The notes beneath the pieces are model-generated. The model was not told the DNA's origin. It ran no database searches and was given only the letters and a program-made list of their open reading frames with translations. The position numbers were made by a program, and so were the translations under genes. From Hyphomicrobiaceae bacterium (lineage in GTDB: Bacteria; Pseudomonadota; Alphaproteobacteria; Rhizobiales; Hyphomicrobiaceae), in assembly GCA_022842785.1 (NCBI GenBank), contig JALHOW010000006.1, forward strand, positions 62,001 to 126,000: a stretch of DNA of 64,000 bases, read 5' to 3'. Shown here piece after piece: positions 26,755-36,478 of the stretch (positions within the stretch are counted from its first letter, which is position 1; every line of letters starts with the position of its first letter).

Positions 26755-27693
26755 ATGTTTCCAGCAATCCCCAATCCCACCACGGAGAAGTCCGCCGCCA
26801 AATTCGGCGAGAAGGACATGATCCGCCGCTCGGCCTCCACGATCACGCCGCCTGCCAAACGGCAGACGGAGGTCGCGAAGCTGATCGATGTGTCGAAGTG
26901 CATCGGCTGCAAGGCATGTCAGACGGCTTGCCTCGAATGGAACCAGTTGACGGAGGAGGTCGGCGTCAATGTGGGTGTCTATGACAACCCACACGACCTG
27001 ACGGCCAACAGCTGGACGCTGATGCGCTACACCGAGTACGAGAACCCGGAGAGCGGCAATCTTGAGTGGCTGATCCGCAAGGACGGCTGCATGCACTGCG
27101 AGGATCCGGGCTGTCTGAAAGCGTGCCCATCACCGGGCGCGATCGTGCAGTACTCCAACGGCATCGTCGACTTCGTGAAGGAGAACTGCATCGGCTGCGG
27201 GTATTGCGTGAAGGGCTGTCCCTTCAACATTCCCCGCATCTCGAAGGCCGATCACAAGGCCTACAAGTGCACGCTCTGCTCTGACCGCGTTGCGGTTGGT
27301 CAGGGCCCGGCCTGCCAGAAGGCTTGCCCGACCCAGGCCATCGTGTTCGGCACGAAGGACGAGATGAAAGCCTGGGCTGCAAAGCGCATCGCCGACTTGA
27401 AGTCTCGCGGCTTCGACAAGGCGGGGCTCTATGATCCGCCAGGTGTGCAGGGCACGCACGTCATGTACGTGCTTCATCACGCCGACAAGCCGCAGCTCTA
27501 TGCCGGTCTTGCCAACAACCCACGCATCAGTCCGCTCGTCGAGGCCTGGAAGGGTGTCGGAAAGTACGCGGGCCTTGCGTTGATCGGCCTGACGGCTGCT
27601 GCTGGCGTGATCCACCACATCCTGCAAGGCCCCAATCGCGTCTCCAAGGAAGACGAGGAGAATGCCGAGAAGCTGGCGGGAGGTAAGTCGTGA
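26755..27693 (+). CDS. fdoH: Formate dehydrogenase beta subunit, four 4Fe-4S clusters
   Basis: Electron-transfer subunit of 312 aa carrying electrons from FdoG to the membrane cytochrome. Four cysteine groups are visible: Cys49/52/55/59 ([11 protein letters not shown]), Cys112/115/120/124 ([13 protein letters not shown]), Cys145/148/151/155 ([11 protein letters not shown]) and Cys172/175/187/191 (CTLC...CQKAC). A single C-terminal membrane anchor ([19 protein letters not shown]) follows. It starts 14 bases after fdoG and overlaps fdoI by four bases. It has no signal of its own and is expected to travel through Tat with FdoG. Confidence 0.95.
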   Translation: MFPAIPNPTTEKSAAKFGEKDMIRRSASTITPPAKRQTEVAKLIDVSKCIGCKACQTACLEWNQLTEEVGVNVGVYDNPHDLTANSWTLMRYTEYENPESGNLEWLIRKDGCMHCEDPGCLKACPSPGAIVQYSNGIVDFVKENCIGCGYCVKGCPFNIPRISKADHKAYKCTLCSDRVAVGQGPACQKACPTQAIVFGTKDEMKAWAAKRIADLKSRGFDKAGLYDPPGVQGTHVMYVLHHADKPQLYAGLANNPRISPLVEAWKGVGKYAGLALIGLTAAAGVIHHILQGPNRVSKEDEENAEKLAGGKS

Positions 27694-28391
27694 GCGCACA
27701 TGATCGGGACAGCGGCGCACACACGCGTGTGCCCCGCTATTCGGGAAGTGCCCGCATCAACCATTGGATCGTCGCGATCAGCTTCGTTCTATTGCTGTTG
27801 AGCGGGCTTTCGCTCTTCCATCCGAGCCTCTTCTGGCTGAGTGCGCTCTTCGGTGGCGGGGCGACGGTGCGCTGGCTCCATCCTTGGATCGGCGTTGTGC
27901 TCGTCGTCGGCTTCATCGGGCTTTTTATCCGCTTCTTCGCGCAGAATTTGCCCGAGCGCACGGACTGGGTGTGGCTCGCACGCATCCGCCATGTGTTGAG
28001 CGGCAACGACGAGTATCTGCCGGAAGTCGGCAAGTACAATGCCGGGCAGAAGTTCGTCTTCTGGTCGCAGTCTGTGCTGGTGGCGGTAATGTTCGTGACG
28101 GGCGTCGGGCTGTGGGAGCCGGGCCTTGCGTACTTCGAGAGCCTTTTCGGGTTCAAGGCGACGATCGACCAGCTTCGCGCTGCAGCTCTCATTCATGCCG
28201 CTGCAGCTGTGCTCACGATCACGATATGGATCGTCCACGTCTACGCGGCGATTTGGGTGCGTGGCACGTTCAGCGCCATGACTCGTGGTTTCGTCACCGG
28301 CGGTTGGGGCTGGCGGCATCACCGCAAGTGGCTGCGCAAGGAAGTCGACGAAGGCAAAGTCGAGCGGCAGAATGTGACACCTGCCGAATAG
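27690..28391 (+). CDS. fdoI: Formate dehydrogenase gamma subunit, cytochrome b556
   Basis: Inner-membrane di-haem cytochrome b of 233 aa that passes electrons to quinone. Four hydrophobic helices are visible, with candidate haem His residues in [10 protein letters not shown] (His25), near [10 protein letters not shown], and in [26 protein letters not shown] 27690 overlaps the fdoH stop as GTGA. E. coli FdnI is of similar length. A strong terminator follows the gene, so the structural operon fdoGHI appears to end here. Confidence 0.93.
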   Translation: MSAHDRDSGAHTRVPRYSGSARINHWIVAISFVLLLLSGLSLFHPSLFWLSALFGGGATVRWLHPWIGVVLVVGFIGLFIRFFAQNLPERTDWVWLARIRHVLSGNDEYLPEVGKYNAGQKFVFWSQSVLVAVMFVTGVGLWEPGLAYFESLFGFKATIDQLRAAALIHAAAAVLTITIWIVHVYAAIWVRGTFSAMTRGFVTGGWGWRHHRKWLRKEVDEGKVERQNVTPAE

Positions 28392-28400
28392 GCAATCTAC

Positions 28401-28443
28401 GGTTCTTTCGGCATTCCCAGGTTTGCCGGAAGAACCCCTTTTT
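28401..28443 (+). terminator. Rho-independent terminator between fdoI and fdhE
   Basis: GGTTCTTTCGGCA (28401-28413) pairs with TGCCGGAAGAACC (28424-28436) over 13 bp with one T-G wobble and a 10-base loop. It is followed by CC and TTTTT (28439-28443). This is the clearest intrinsic terminator in the window. It separates the structural genes from fdhE. Confidence 0.85.
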
Positions 28444-28530
28444 GCCGTTTCATGCTTCGCGTCGTGCATGGCGCGCTCGAGCGTTCTCGACATGAGCGTC
28501 CGACAATCGAAGACAACAGCAGAGGTGCCA

Positions 28531-29448
28531 ATGCCCGGTGGACGCCGCATAGTCGGCGACATGAGCGATATCGGAGAGCAGGCGAAGCCCCCCTTCGCCG
28601 TGCTCCCTGATCCATCCGCGCTGTTTCTGAGCCGTGCCGAGCGTCTTGCGCAATTGGCGCGCTCTGGCCACAAACTCGGCCCCTATCTCGACTTTCTCGC
28701 AAGGCTCGCCTCGGCGCAGCATGACATCGTGGCCACGCTGCCACCCCTATCCTTGCCGTCCGCAGACGTTATTGCGCGCGCACAGCAGAACGGCATGCCG
28801 CCGATCGCACGCGGAACGCTCGAGCCCGACGGTGCAATGCTGGCTGCCGTCGAGCAGATTGCCGCCCGGCTTCGCCAGACGCCCTTGCCTGCGACGACTG
28901 CGGCAGCTGTCGATGCGCTCGTCGAGGCTCTTCCCTCGGGCGGGCGCGAACTCGTGTCGGGGGCATTGAAGGATCTACCCGCCGACGACATGGCCCAGCG
29001 CGTTCTGATCCTTGCAGGGCTCCAGGTGCATTTCACGCGACTGGCGGCGATGCTGGATGCCGAGGCGCTGACACTGGTCGCCAATGCGGCGTGTCCCTCT
29101 TGCGGCAGCCCACCCGTCGCGAGCAGCGTGGTCGGGTGGCCTAAGGCCTACAACACGCGCTACTGCACGTGCGGTCTCTGCGGGACCATGTGGAACGTGA
29201 TCCGCGTCATGTGCGTGCTGTGCGGATCGACGGATGGCGTGAGCTTCCGCGGAATCGAGGATCAGCCCGATACGGTGAAGGCCGAGACGTGCGAGACTTG
29301 CCGCGGCTACGTGAAGATCGTCTACCAGGTCAACGACGTCGCGCTCGAGCCGCTCAGCGACGACGTGGCCAGCGTCGGCCTCGATATGCTGCTTGCCGAG
29401 GAAGGCTGGAAGCGCGGCAGCCAGAACCCCTTCCTGCTGGGCTACTGA
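28531..29448 (+). CDS. fdhE: Formate dehydrogenase accessory protein FdhE
   Basis: Cytoplasmic maturation factor of 305 aa needed for active, exported formate dehydrogenases; the E. coli protein is 309 aa. Rubredoxin-like CXXC metal sites are visible in the C-terminal half: CPSCGSPPVAS, CTCGLCGTMW, MCVLCGS and CETCRGY. ATG 28531 is chosen for AGAGGT four bases upstream; other in-frame ATGs at 28423 and 28561 lack such a site. It lies 88 bases after the terminator of fdoGHI, so it either has its own promoter or receives read-through. Confidence 0.92.
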   Translation: MPGGRRIVGDMSDIGEQAKPPFAVLPDPSALFLSRAERLAQLARSGHKLGPYLDFLARLASAQHDIVATLPPLSLPSADVIARAQQNGMPPIARGTLEPDGAMLAAVEQIAARLRQTPLPATTAAAVDALVEALPSGGRELVSGALKDLPADDMAQRVLILAGLQVHFTRLAAMLDAEALTLVANAACPSCGSPPVASSVVGWPKAYNTRYCTCGLCGTMWNVIRVMCVLCGSTDGVSFRGIEDQPDTVKAETCETCRGYVKIVYQVNDVALEPLSDDVASVGLDMLLAEEGWKRGSQNPFLLGY

Positions 29449-29488
29449 CAGCGCCTGCACCACGCTTCCAATAAGGGCCGCACTCCCG

Positions 29489-30124
29489 CTACTTCGTTCC
29501 GTACATCCTGTCGCCAGCATCGCCGAGGCCTGGGACGATATAGGCGTGGTCGTTGAGCGCGCGATCGATGGCGGCGGTCAGGATCGGCACGTCGGGATGC
29601 GCAGCGGCGAAGGTGTCGATGCCCGCCGGGGCGGCAAGCAGACAGACGAACTTGATGCGCCGTGCACCGGCTTCCTTGATGCGTTGGACGGCGGCAACAG
29701 CAGAGTTACCCGTCGCCAGCATGGGATCGACGCAGATGCAGACTCGATCCTCGATGTGGTCGGGAAGTTTCAGGTAGTACTCAATGGGCTTCAGTGTCTT
29801 TGGATCGCGATAGAGTCCGATGTGGCCGACGCGTGCGGATGGCACGAGGTCGAGCATGCCATCCAGCAGTCCGTTCCCGGCGCGCAGGATCGAGATGAAG
29901 CAGAGCTTCTTGCCTTCGAGGCGCGGTGCCATGAAAGTCTCGAGCGGTGTTGTGGTCTCGACCATCTCGGTCTCGAGATCACGGCAGATCTCGTAGGTGA
30001 GGAGCAGGCTGATCTCGCGCAGTAGAGTCCTGAACTTTGACGTCGTGGTGCTGACATCTCTCATGAGAGTCAATTTGTGCTGGACCAGCGGGTGCGAGAT
30101 GACGGTGACATTGGCTGGCATCAT
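29489..30124 (-). CDS. upp: Uracil phosphoribosyltransferase
   Basis: Cytoplasmic salvage enzyme making UMP from uracil and PRPP, 211 aa. Features are the N-terminal [13 protein letters not shown], the PRPP loop [13 protein letters not shown] near 130-142 and the uracil-binding C-terminus [16 protein letters not shown]. The length equals the family norm of about 210 aa when counted from ATG 30124 or 30121, which have GAGG just upstream. ATG 30139 is a longer alternative without a ribosome site. It is convergent with fdhE. Confidence 0.93.
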   Translation of the reverse strand: MMPANVTVISHPLVQHKLTLMRDVSTTTSKFRTLLREISLLLTYEICRDLETEMVETTTPLETFMAPRLEGKKLCFISILRAGNGLLDGMLDLVPSARVGHIGLYRDPKTLKPIEYYLKLPDHIEDRVCICVDPMLATGNSAVAAVQRIKEAGARRIKFVCLLAAPAGIDTFAAAHPDVPILTAAIDRALNDHAYIVPGLGDAGDRMYGTK

Positions 30125-30243
30125 GAGCCTCGGTTTCATGCGGTGACGGGGCGGCGCCAGACATTGGTACGAGGATGGCTGGCGCGGGCAGATGGCGCCC
30201 GTCCCATCTTAGCGCAGTGTGCAATCGGCCGCTCGTGCCGCGC

Positions 30244-31458
30244 TCAGGTCGCTTTGCGGCTGCGGGTGCCGATCCAGAATGCGAGCTGCCCGATGACACT
30301 TGCAGTGGCGAGGATGATACCTGCCGCGAGCGCGGGATCATTGCCGAGTGCGACGAGGCCTGCGCACAAGGCGCCGATACCCATCTGGGCGGAGCCATAG
30401 AGGCCCGACGCCGATCCTACAATGCGCGGGTTGACGCCGAGAGCCTGCGTAAGTGCCGTCGGCGAGGAGATCCCGGCCCCGACCGTGAAAACGACCATCG
30501 GGATGACCGCAAGAGCGACGTTCAAGTGGCCTGACAGCGCCGCGCCAAGAAAGCAGAACGCGGCGACTGCGCTGAGCAGGCTTGAGCGAGCCAGAAGCCT
30601 GCCGATCGGAATGCCGGGAATGAGCCGCGTTGCGAGTATGGTCCCGAACGAGAAGCCGCCGACTAGCAGCCCGAGATAGATGCCGACCTCGTAGGCTGGC
30701 CGGTGAAGTTCTTCGACGAGAATGAAGGGAGCGGCGGCGACGAACGCATACATGGATGTCGTTGCGCAGCCGCCGCCGATTGCGTAGCCGACGAACGAGG
30801 GCGACCGCAGCAGATTGCCGTAGTCACGCAGGATCGTCCCGGTGCTTACGTTGTCTGTGACAGGGCGCGTCTCGGGCAGCAGGCGCCACAGGAAAATAAG
30901 GTTCACGACGCCGAGTGCGCCGAGCGAGACGAAGATTGCACGCCAACCGAACGATGCCGAGAGCACGCCGCCAATGACGGGCGCCATGCCCGGGCCCAGC
31001 GTCACCATCAGGTTCATGAGGGCGAGCTGGCGCGCGACATCCAACGGTCCTGCTGTGTCGCGCACGATCGCGCGGCCCAATGCCAGGCCAGCGCCTCCGC
31101 CGAAAGCCTGGAACACGCGCGCCGCAATGAGCGCTTGAACATTCGGGGCCAGCGCTGCGGCCATGCCCGCGATGGCATAGAGTCCAAGTCCCGCCATCAG
31201 AACCGGCCGGCGACCGAAACGATCGGATACCGGCCCGTATCCAAGCTGCCCCACGGCCATGCCCAGAATGTACAGGCTGATCGTGAGCTGCATGGCGGCG
31301 GCGGATGTGCCGAGGTCCCGTGCCGCATGCGGTAGCGCGGGCACCAGCATGTGCATGGCGATCGGCCCGGTCAGCGTGAACAGGGCAATGAGCCATAGCG
31401 GCACGCGCGGGGTGGTGCTGGGTGGCTGACCCGGAGGATCTGCGGCCTTCGGTGTCAC
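30244..31458 (-). CDS. MFS drug exporter, Bcr/CflA family
   Basis: Proton-driven inner-membrane exporter of 404 aa with 12 predicted helices. The Bcr/CflA branch is marked by MHMLVPALPHAARDLGTSAAAMQLTISLYILGMAVGQLGYGPVSDRFGRRPVL (motif A) and LGRAIVRDTAGP. It may export antibiotics, sulfonamides or small metabolites. It is downstream of the D-carbamoylase gene on the same strand with a gap of about 48 bases, so it could be the tail of that operon, but no functional link is evident. Confidence 0.88.
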   Translation of the reverse strand: MTPKAADPPGQPPSTTPRVPLWLIALFTLTGPIAMHMLVPALPHAARDLGTSAAAMQLTISLYILGMAVGQLGYGPVSDRFGRRPVLMAGLGLYAIAGMAAALAPNVQALIAARVFQAFGGGAGLALGRAIVRDTAGPLDVARQLALMNLMVTLGPGMAPVIGGVLSASFGWRAIFVSLGALGVVNLIFLWRLLPETRPVTDNVSTGTILRDYGNLLRSPSFVGYAIGGGCATTSMYAFVAAAPFILVEELHRPAYEVGIYLGLLVGGFSFGTILATRLIPGIPIGRLLARSSLLSAVAAFCFLGAALSGHLNVALAVIPMVVFTVGAGISSPTALTQALGVNPRIVGSASGLYGSAQMGIGALCAGLVALGNDPALAAGIILATASVIGQLAFWIGTRSRKAT

Positions 31459-31506
31459 GGCAACTCGCCCATGTCTGGAGTATCGTCTCTCAATCGGGCC
31501 GCCACC

Positions 31507-32442
31507 TCAGTCCGGAAGCTTCGCGCCCCTGCGCTCGACGATCAGCTTATAGTGCTCAGGGCGCCGATGACGGGCGAAATTGAAGACCGTCGATTTGTAG
31601 GAAACGGTCAGATCGAGATCGCAGTGCGCAACGGCCAACTCGTCGCCGAGCGTGGTGCACATGGCGACTCTTTCGCCTGATGGCGCGATGATCTGCGATT
31701 GGCCGAGATGCATGACCCCTTCCTCGACGCCGGCCTTCGCGACGCCCACCACCCAGGTGCCGTTCTGATAGGCGCCTGATTGCATAACGAGCGTATTGTG
31801 GAAGTTGCCGAGCGCGTCGTGCTCCGGCGCGGGTGGATTGTGCAGTGGGGTGTTGTAGCCGAGCAGGATCATCTCGACGCCTTGCAGGCCCATGACGCGA
31901 TACGTCTCCGGCCAGCGCCGGTCATTGCAAATGCACATGCCGATGATGCCGCCGAACGCGCGCCAGACAGGAAAGCCGAGATCGCCGACGTCGAAGTAGC
32001 GCTTCTCAAGATGCTGGAATGCGCGGGTGGGCTCGTGATCGGCGTGGCCCGGCAAGTGGACTTTTCGGTACTTGGCGACGATGCTGCCCGACTTGTTCAC
32101 CAGGATAGCTGTATTGAAGCGCCGTGTGTGCCCAGCTTCCTGCACGAGCTCGGCATAGCCAAGATGAAAGCCGATGTCGAGCTCGCGTGCCGTCTCGAAG
32201 AGCGGCGCCGTTTCTAGCGAAGGCATCTCGCGCTCGAAGTAGGTGTCGATCTCGCGTTGATCTTCCAAGTACCAGCGCGGAAAGAACGTCGTGAGGGCCA
32301 GCTCGGGATAGACGACGATATCGCAGCCGGCGTCTTTCGCCTGGCGCATGAGCGCAATGAGCCGAGCGACCACCTCACGGCGGGTCTCCGCGCGCGCGAT
32401 CGGTCCGAGCTGGGCGGCGCCCACTTTCACACGTCTTGGCAT
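31507..32442 (-). CDS. N-carbamoyl-D-amino-acid hydrolase (nitrilase superfamily)
   Basis: Cytoplasmic amidohydrolase of 311 aa releasing a D-amino acid, CO2 and NH3 from N-carbamoyl-D-amino acids. The catalytic triad is Glu47 (VVYPELAL), Lys127 (YRKVHLPG) and Cys172 (CICNDRRWPE), each one residue beyond the numbering of the Agrobacterium D-carbamoylase (46/126/171), whose active-site signature ICNDRRWPE is identical. It follows a complete dipeptide-type importer after only nine bases and is probably co-transcribed, so the imported ligand may be a carbamoyl- or hydantoin-type compound. No hydantoinase gene is in the window. Confidence 0.88.
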   Translation of the reverse strand: MPRRVKVGAAQLGPIARAETRREVVARLIALMRQAKDAGCDIVVYPELALTTFFPRWYLEDQREIDTYFEREMPSLETAPLFETARELDIGFHLGYAELVQEAGHTRRFNTAILVNKSGSIVAKYRKVHLPGHADHEPTRAFQHLEKRYFDVGDLGFPVWRAFGGIIGMCICNDRRWPETYRVMGLQGVEMILLGYNTPLHNPPAPEHDALGNFHNTLVMQSGAYQNGTWVVGVAKAGVEEGVMHLGQSQIIAPSGERVAMCTTLGDELAVAHCDLDLTVSYKSTVFNFARHRRPEHYKLIVERRGAKLPD

Positions 32443-32451
32443 CGGAAGTCC

Positions 32452-33446
32452 TCACACCGTCTGTACGGGCTCGCCTTCACGCAGGTGGCAGGCCGCGAAG
32501 TGCCCCGGCTTCGTCTCGCGCATGACTGGGCGCTCCACCTTGCAGCGCTCCACGGCATAGGGGCATCGCGTATGGAAGTGACAGCCGGGCGGCGGTTTGA
32601 TTGGGCTCGGCACATCACCCTGCAAGATGATGCGGTTCGGTTTGACTGTCGGATCAGGCACCGGAACAGCCGACAGCAGCGCCTCCGTGTAGGGGTGCTG
32701 CGGGCTCGCGAAGAGCGATGCCTTGTCAGCAATCTCGACAATGCGGCCGAGGTACATGACCGCCACACGATGGCTGATGTGCTCGACGACTGCGAGATCG
32801 TGCGCGATGAAGAGGTACGCGACGCCGAACTCCTTCTGCAGATCGATCAGCAGATTGATGACCTGTGCCTGCACGGAGACGTCGAGTGCAGAGACGGGCT
32901 CGTCGCACACGATGAGGCTTGGACGCACGGCAAGTGCGCGCGCAATGACGAGCCGCTGGCGCTGGCCTCCAGAGAACTCGTGCGGAAAGCGCGATAGCTG
33001 ATCGCTGCGCAGACCGACGTTGTCGAAGAGCTGGCTCACGCGCTTGTCGATCTCACCTTCGCCGATTGCCTCGAAATTGCGCAGTGGTTCGGCGACGATG
33101 TCGCGGGCGCGCATGCGAGGATTGAGCGACGAGTACGGATCCTGGAAGACGACCTGCATGGTGCGGCGGCAATCGCGCATGCTTTCGCCGCCGAGTTCGT
33201 CGATGCGACGGCCACCGAGGCGGATCTCGCCCGCCGTCGACGGGATGAGCTTGAGAATGAGCTTGCCTGCCGTGGACTTGCCGCAGCCGGACTCGCCGAC
33301 GAGGCCGAGTGTTTCACTCTCGCCAATGGAGAAGCTGATGCCGTCAACGGCGTGAACGTATGCACCCGGACGACCGAAGAGGCCCTTCTTGACGGGAAAA
33401 TCCTTCTTGAGGTTCTTGACCTCCAGAACGGGTGGCAGATTGGGCT

Positions 33447-33450
<4 letters not shown>
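32452..33450 (-). CDS. Dipeptide-type ABC transporter ATP-binding protein (DppF type)
   Basis: ATPase of 332 aa. Walker [10 protein letters not shown], signature [15 protein letters not shown] and Walker [13 protein letters not shown] are intact; the C-terminal family extension ([23 protein letters not shown]) is present. ATG 33450 overlaps the stop of the upstream ATPase as ATGA. It is the last transporter gene before the D-carbamoylase. Confidence 0.92.
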
Positions 33451-34436
<986 letters not shown>

Positions 34437-34440
34437 CACA

Positions 34441-35361
34441 CTAGAGCCTCTTCGCCATGCGGGGATCGACGGCATCGCGCAGACCGTCACCCAGAAGATT
34501 GACCGCGAGGACCGTGAGCGAGAGGAAGATTGCCGGGAAGAACACGATGAAGGGCTTCACCTGCCACAGCGCGCGGCCGTCCGCCATGATGTTACCCCAG
34601 GAAGGAATGATCGGCGGCGTGCCAGCGCCGATGAACGAGAGAATCGATTCCGTGATCATGGCGCTCGCACAGATGTACGTGGCCTGCACGGAAAGCGGCG
34701 CGATCGTGTTCGGCAGGATGTGGCGGATGATGATCATGGGCGTGCGCGTGCCCGCGGCCACGGCTGCCTCCACGTAGGGCTGCTCGCGCAGTGACAGCAC
34801 CACACCGCGCACGAGGCGCGTCACGCGAGGGAACTCAGCGACCGCAATCGCGGCTATGACGTTCCCCACGCTGCCGCGGGTGAGCGCCATGAGTGCCACG
34901 GCGAGGAGGATGGGCGGGATCGACATCATGCCATCCATGATGCGCATGATGATGCTGTCCGCCCACCGCACGAAGCCCGAGATGAGGCCGACGACGAGAC
35001 CGGCGATCGAGGCTATGATGGCGACCGAAAAGCCGACGACCAGCGAGACGCGGGCGCCGTAAATGACGCGTGAGTAGATGTCGCGGCCCATCATGTCGGA
35101 CCCGAACCAGAACTCTGCGGACGGCGATCGCGTGCGCTTGGCTGGCGCGAGTGCTGAAGGGTCGGTCGTACCGAGAAACGGCGCGAGGATCGCCATGAGA
35201 ATGAGCAGCAGCAACATGAAGCCGCCGATGGCGATCGCGGGATGACGATAGGCGAAGCCGCTGATGCCGTGACGCTGCTTGACCGGCGGCAGGATGTCAG
35301 GAAGCTCCGGCTCGCCGACGAGCACGGGCACTTCAGCCGGAGAGGAGGCGGTGGCTGTCAA
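34441..35361 (-). CDS. Dipeptide-type ABC transporter permease (DppC type)
   Basis: Permease of 306 aa with a long cytoplasmic N-terminus and about six helices. [24 protein letters not shown] and the coupling loop [20 protein letters not shown] identify the DppC branch. No ATG is available near the N-terminus. The likely start is TTG 35361, which overlaps the upstream permease stop (TTGA) and has GAGG eight bases upstream; an internal GTG is an alternative. The stop codon (34441-34443) falls in a 10-base fragment that also occurs in the palindromic repeat at 36469. Confidence 0.88.
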   Translation of the reverse strand: MTATASSPAEVPVLVGEPELPDILPPVKQRHGISGFAYRHPAIAIGGFMLLLLILMAILAPFLGTTDPSALAPAKRTRSPSAEFWFGSDMMGRDIYSRVIYGARVSLVVGFSVAIIASIAGLVVGLISGFVRWADSIIMRIMDGMMSIPPILLAVALMALTRGSVGNVIAAIAVAEFPRVTRLVRGVVLSLREQPYVEAAVAAGTRTPMIIIRHILPNTIAPLSVQATYICASAMITESILSFIGAGTPPIIPSWGNIMADGRALWQVKPFIVFFPAIFLSLTVLAVNLLGDGLRDAVDPRMAKRL

Positions 35362-36299
35362 TAGCGGATCCTCGGATCGAGCACTGTGTAGATGAGATCT
35401 ACGATCAGATTGACGAGCACGTAGATGAAGCTGAAGAGCAGCACGATGCCCTGGATGACAGGATAGTCGCGCCGCAGAATGGCATCGATTGTCAGGCGGC
35501 CGAGGCCGGGAATAGCGAACACGCTCTCCGTCACGACGGCACCACCGATCAGGAGTGCCATGCCGATGCCGATCACAGTGACGATGGGAATTGCTGCATT
35601 CTTGAGCGCGTGCAGGAAGAGAATGGGTCTCTGCCCGAGACCCTTGGCTCTCGCCGTGCGGATATAATCCTGCTGCAGCACCTCGAGCATGGAGGCGCGC
35701 GTGATGCGCGCAATGAGCGCGATATAGACGCAGCCGAGCGCGATCGATGGCAGAATGAGGTTCTCGAACCAGGGCCAGAGACCCGCGGACAAGGGCGTGT
35801 AGCCCTGCACGGGCAGCAGTTCGAGCTCCAGCGCGAAGACGTAGGCCAGCACGTAGCCGACGACGAATACCGGCACGGAGAAGCCGAACACCGCGAAGCC
35901 CATGAGTACGCGATCGATCCAGCTCCCGGCTTTCCACGCTGCGACGACGCCCATCGGCACCGCGATGACGATCGAAAGTATGAGCGTGATCACCATCAGC
36001 GAGAGCGTCGGCTCGAGGCGTTGGCCGATGAGCTGTGTCACCGGCATTCCCGTGAACATCGACGTGCCGAGATCACCGTGCAGAATGCGCCAGGACCATT
36101 CAGCGAAGCGCTCGAGGAAGGGTCGGTCGAGACCGAGGGCGGTCCGAATGCGCTCGACATCCTGCGGCGTCGCCTGGTCACCGGCGATGACCACGGCAGG
36201 ATCGCCCGGCGCAATGTAGAGCAGGCTGAAGACGAACAGAGCGACGATCCCCATGACGGGGATCGTCGAGATGATGCGCCTTAAGATGAAGCCGAGCAT
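35358..36299 (-). CDS. Dipeptide-type ABC transporter permease (DppB type)
   Basis: Permease of 313 aa. LYIAPGDPAVVIAGD, the GLDRPFLERFAEW region and the coupling loop TARAKGLGQRPILFLHALKNAAIPIVT are the DppB signatures; the protein ends DPRIRY. It is separated from its binding-protein gene by the palindromic repeat pair at 36311-36478, a layout that would allow more binding protein than permease to be made. Confidence 0.92.
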   Translation of the reverse strand: MLGFILRRIISTIPVMGIVALFVFSLLYIAPGDPAVVIAGDQATPQDVERIRTALGLDRPFLERFAEWSWRILHGDLGTSMFTGMPVTQLIGQRLEPTLSLMVITLILSIVIAVPMGVVAAWKAGSWIDRVLMGFAVFGFSVPVFVVGYVLAYVFALELELLPVQGYTPLSAGLWPWFENLILPSIALGCVYIALIARITRASMLEVLQQDYIRTARAKGLGQRPILFLHALKNAAIPIVTVIGIGMALLIGGAVVTESVFAIPGLGRLTIDAILRRDYPVIQGIVLLFSFIYVLVNLIVDLIYTVLDPRIRY

Positions 36300-36310
36300 G
36301 TTTCGGCCAA

Positions 36311-36390
36311 TCTAGTGTCCCGATTCCGAAATTCGCCAAAGCTCGATGCTAGCGCCCCGAGAGAACTTCGGAATCAATTGGGACACTAGA
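36311..36390. repeat. Palindromic repeat A (CTAG-ended)
   Basis: Left arm 36311-36334 begins TCTAGTGTCCC-GATTCCGAA; right arm 36363-36390 carries TTCGGAATC, four extra bases (AATT) and GGGACACTAGA. The arms pair over about 23 bp with one mismatch and one 4-base bulge, with a loop of about 28 bases. It lies in the intergenic region between the DppB permease and its binding-protein gene. The form fits the extragenic palindromes of Rhizobiales genomes; no transposase is present. Confidence 0.75.
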
Positions 36391-36402
36391 AAATTGGTCC
36401 TT

Positions 36403-36478
36403 CTAGTGTGATTCAGATCGAGAAATTCGCTCGATACCGTGCCGCGAGACGTGGCGAATTTCTCGATCATCACACTAG
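36403..36478. repeat. Palindromic repeat B (CTAG-ended), overlapping a stop codon
   Basis: CTAGTGTGAT (36403-36412) and GATCGAGAAATTCGC (36416-36430) pair with GCGAATTTCTCGATC (36454-36468) and ATCACACTAG (36469-36478), giving 25 bp of stem with a 3-base bulge and a 23-base loop. It has the same CTAGTGT end as repeat A. The CTA at 36475-36477 is the minus-strand TAG stop of the binding-protein gene, so the repeat abuts and ends that gene. Confidence 0.78.
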
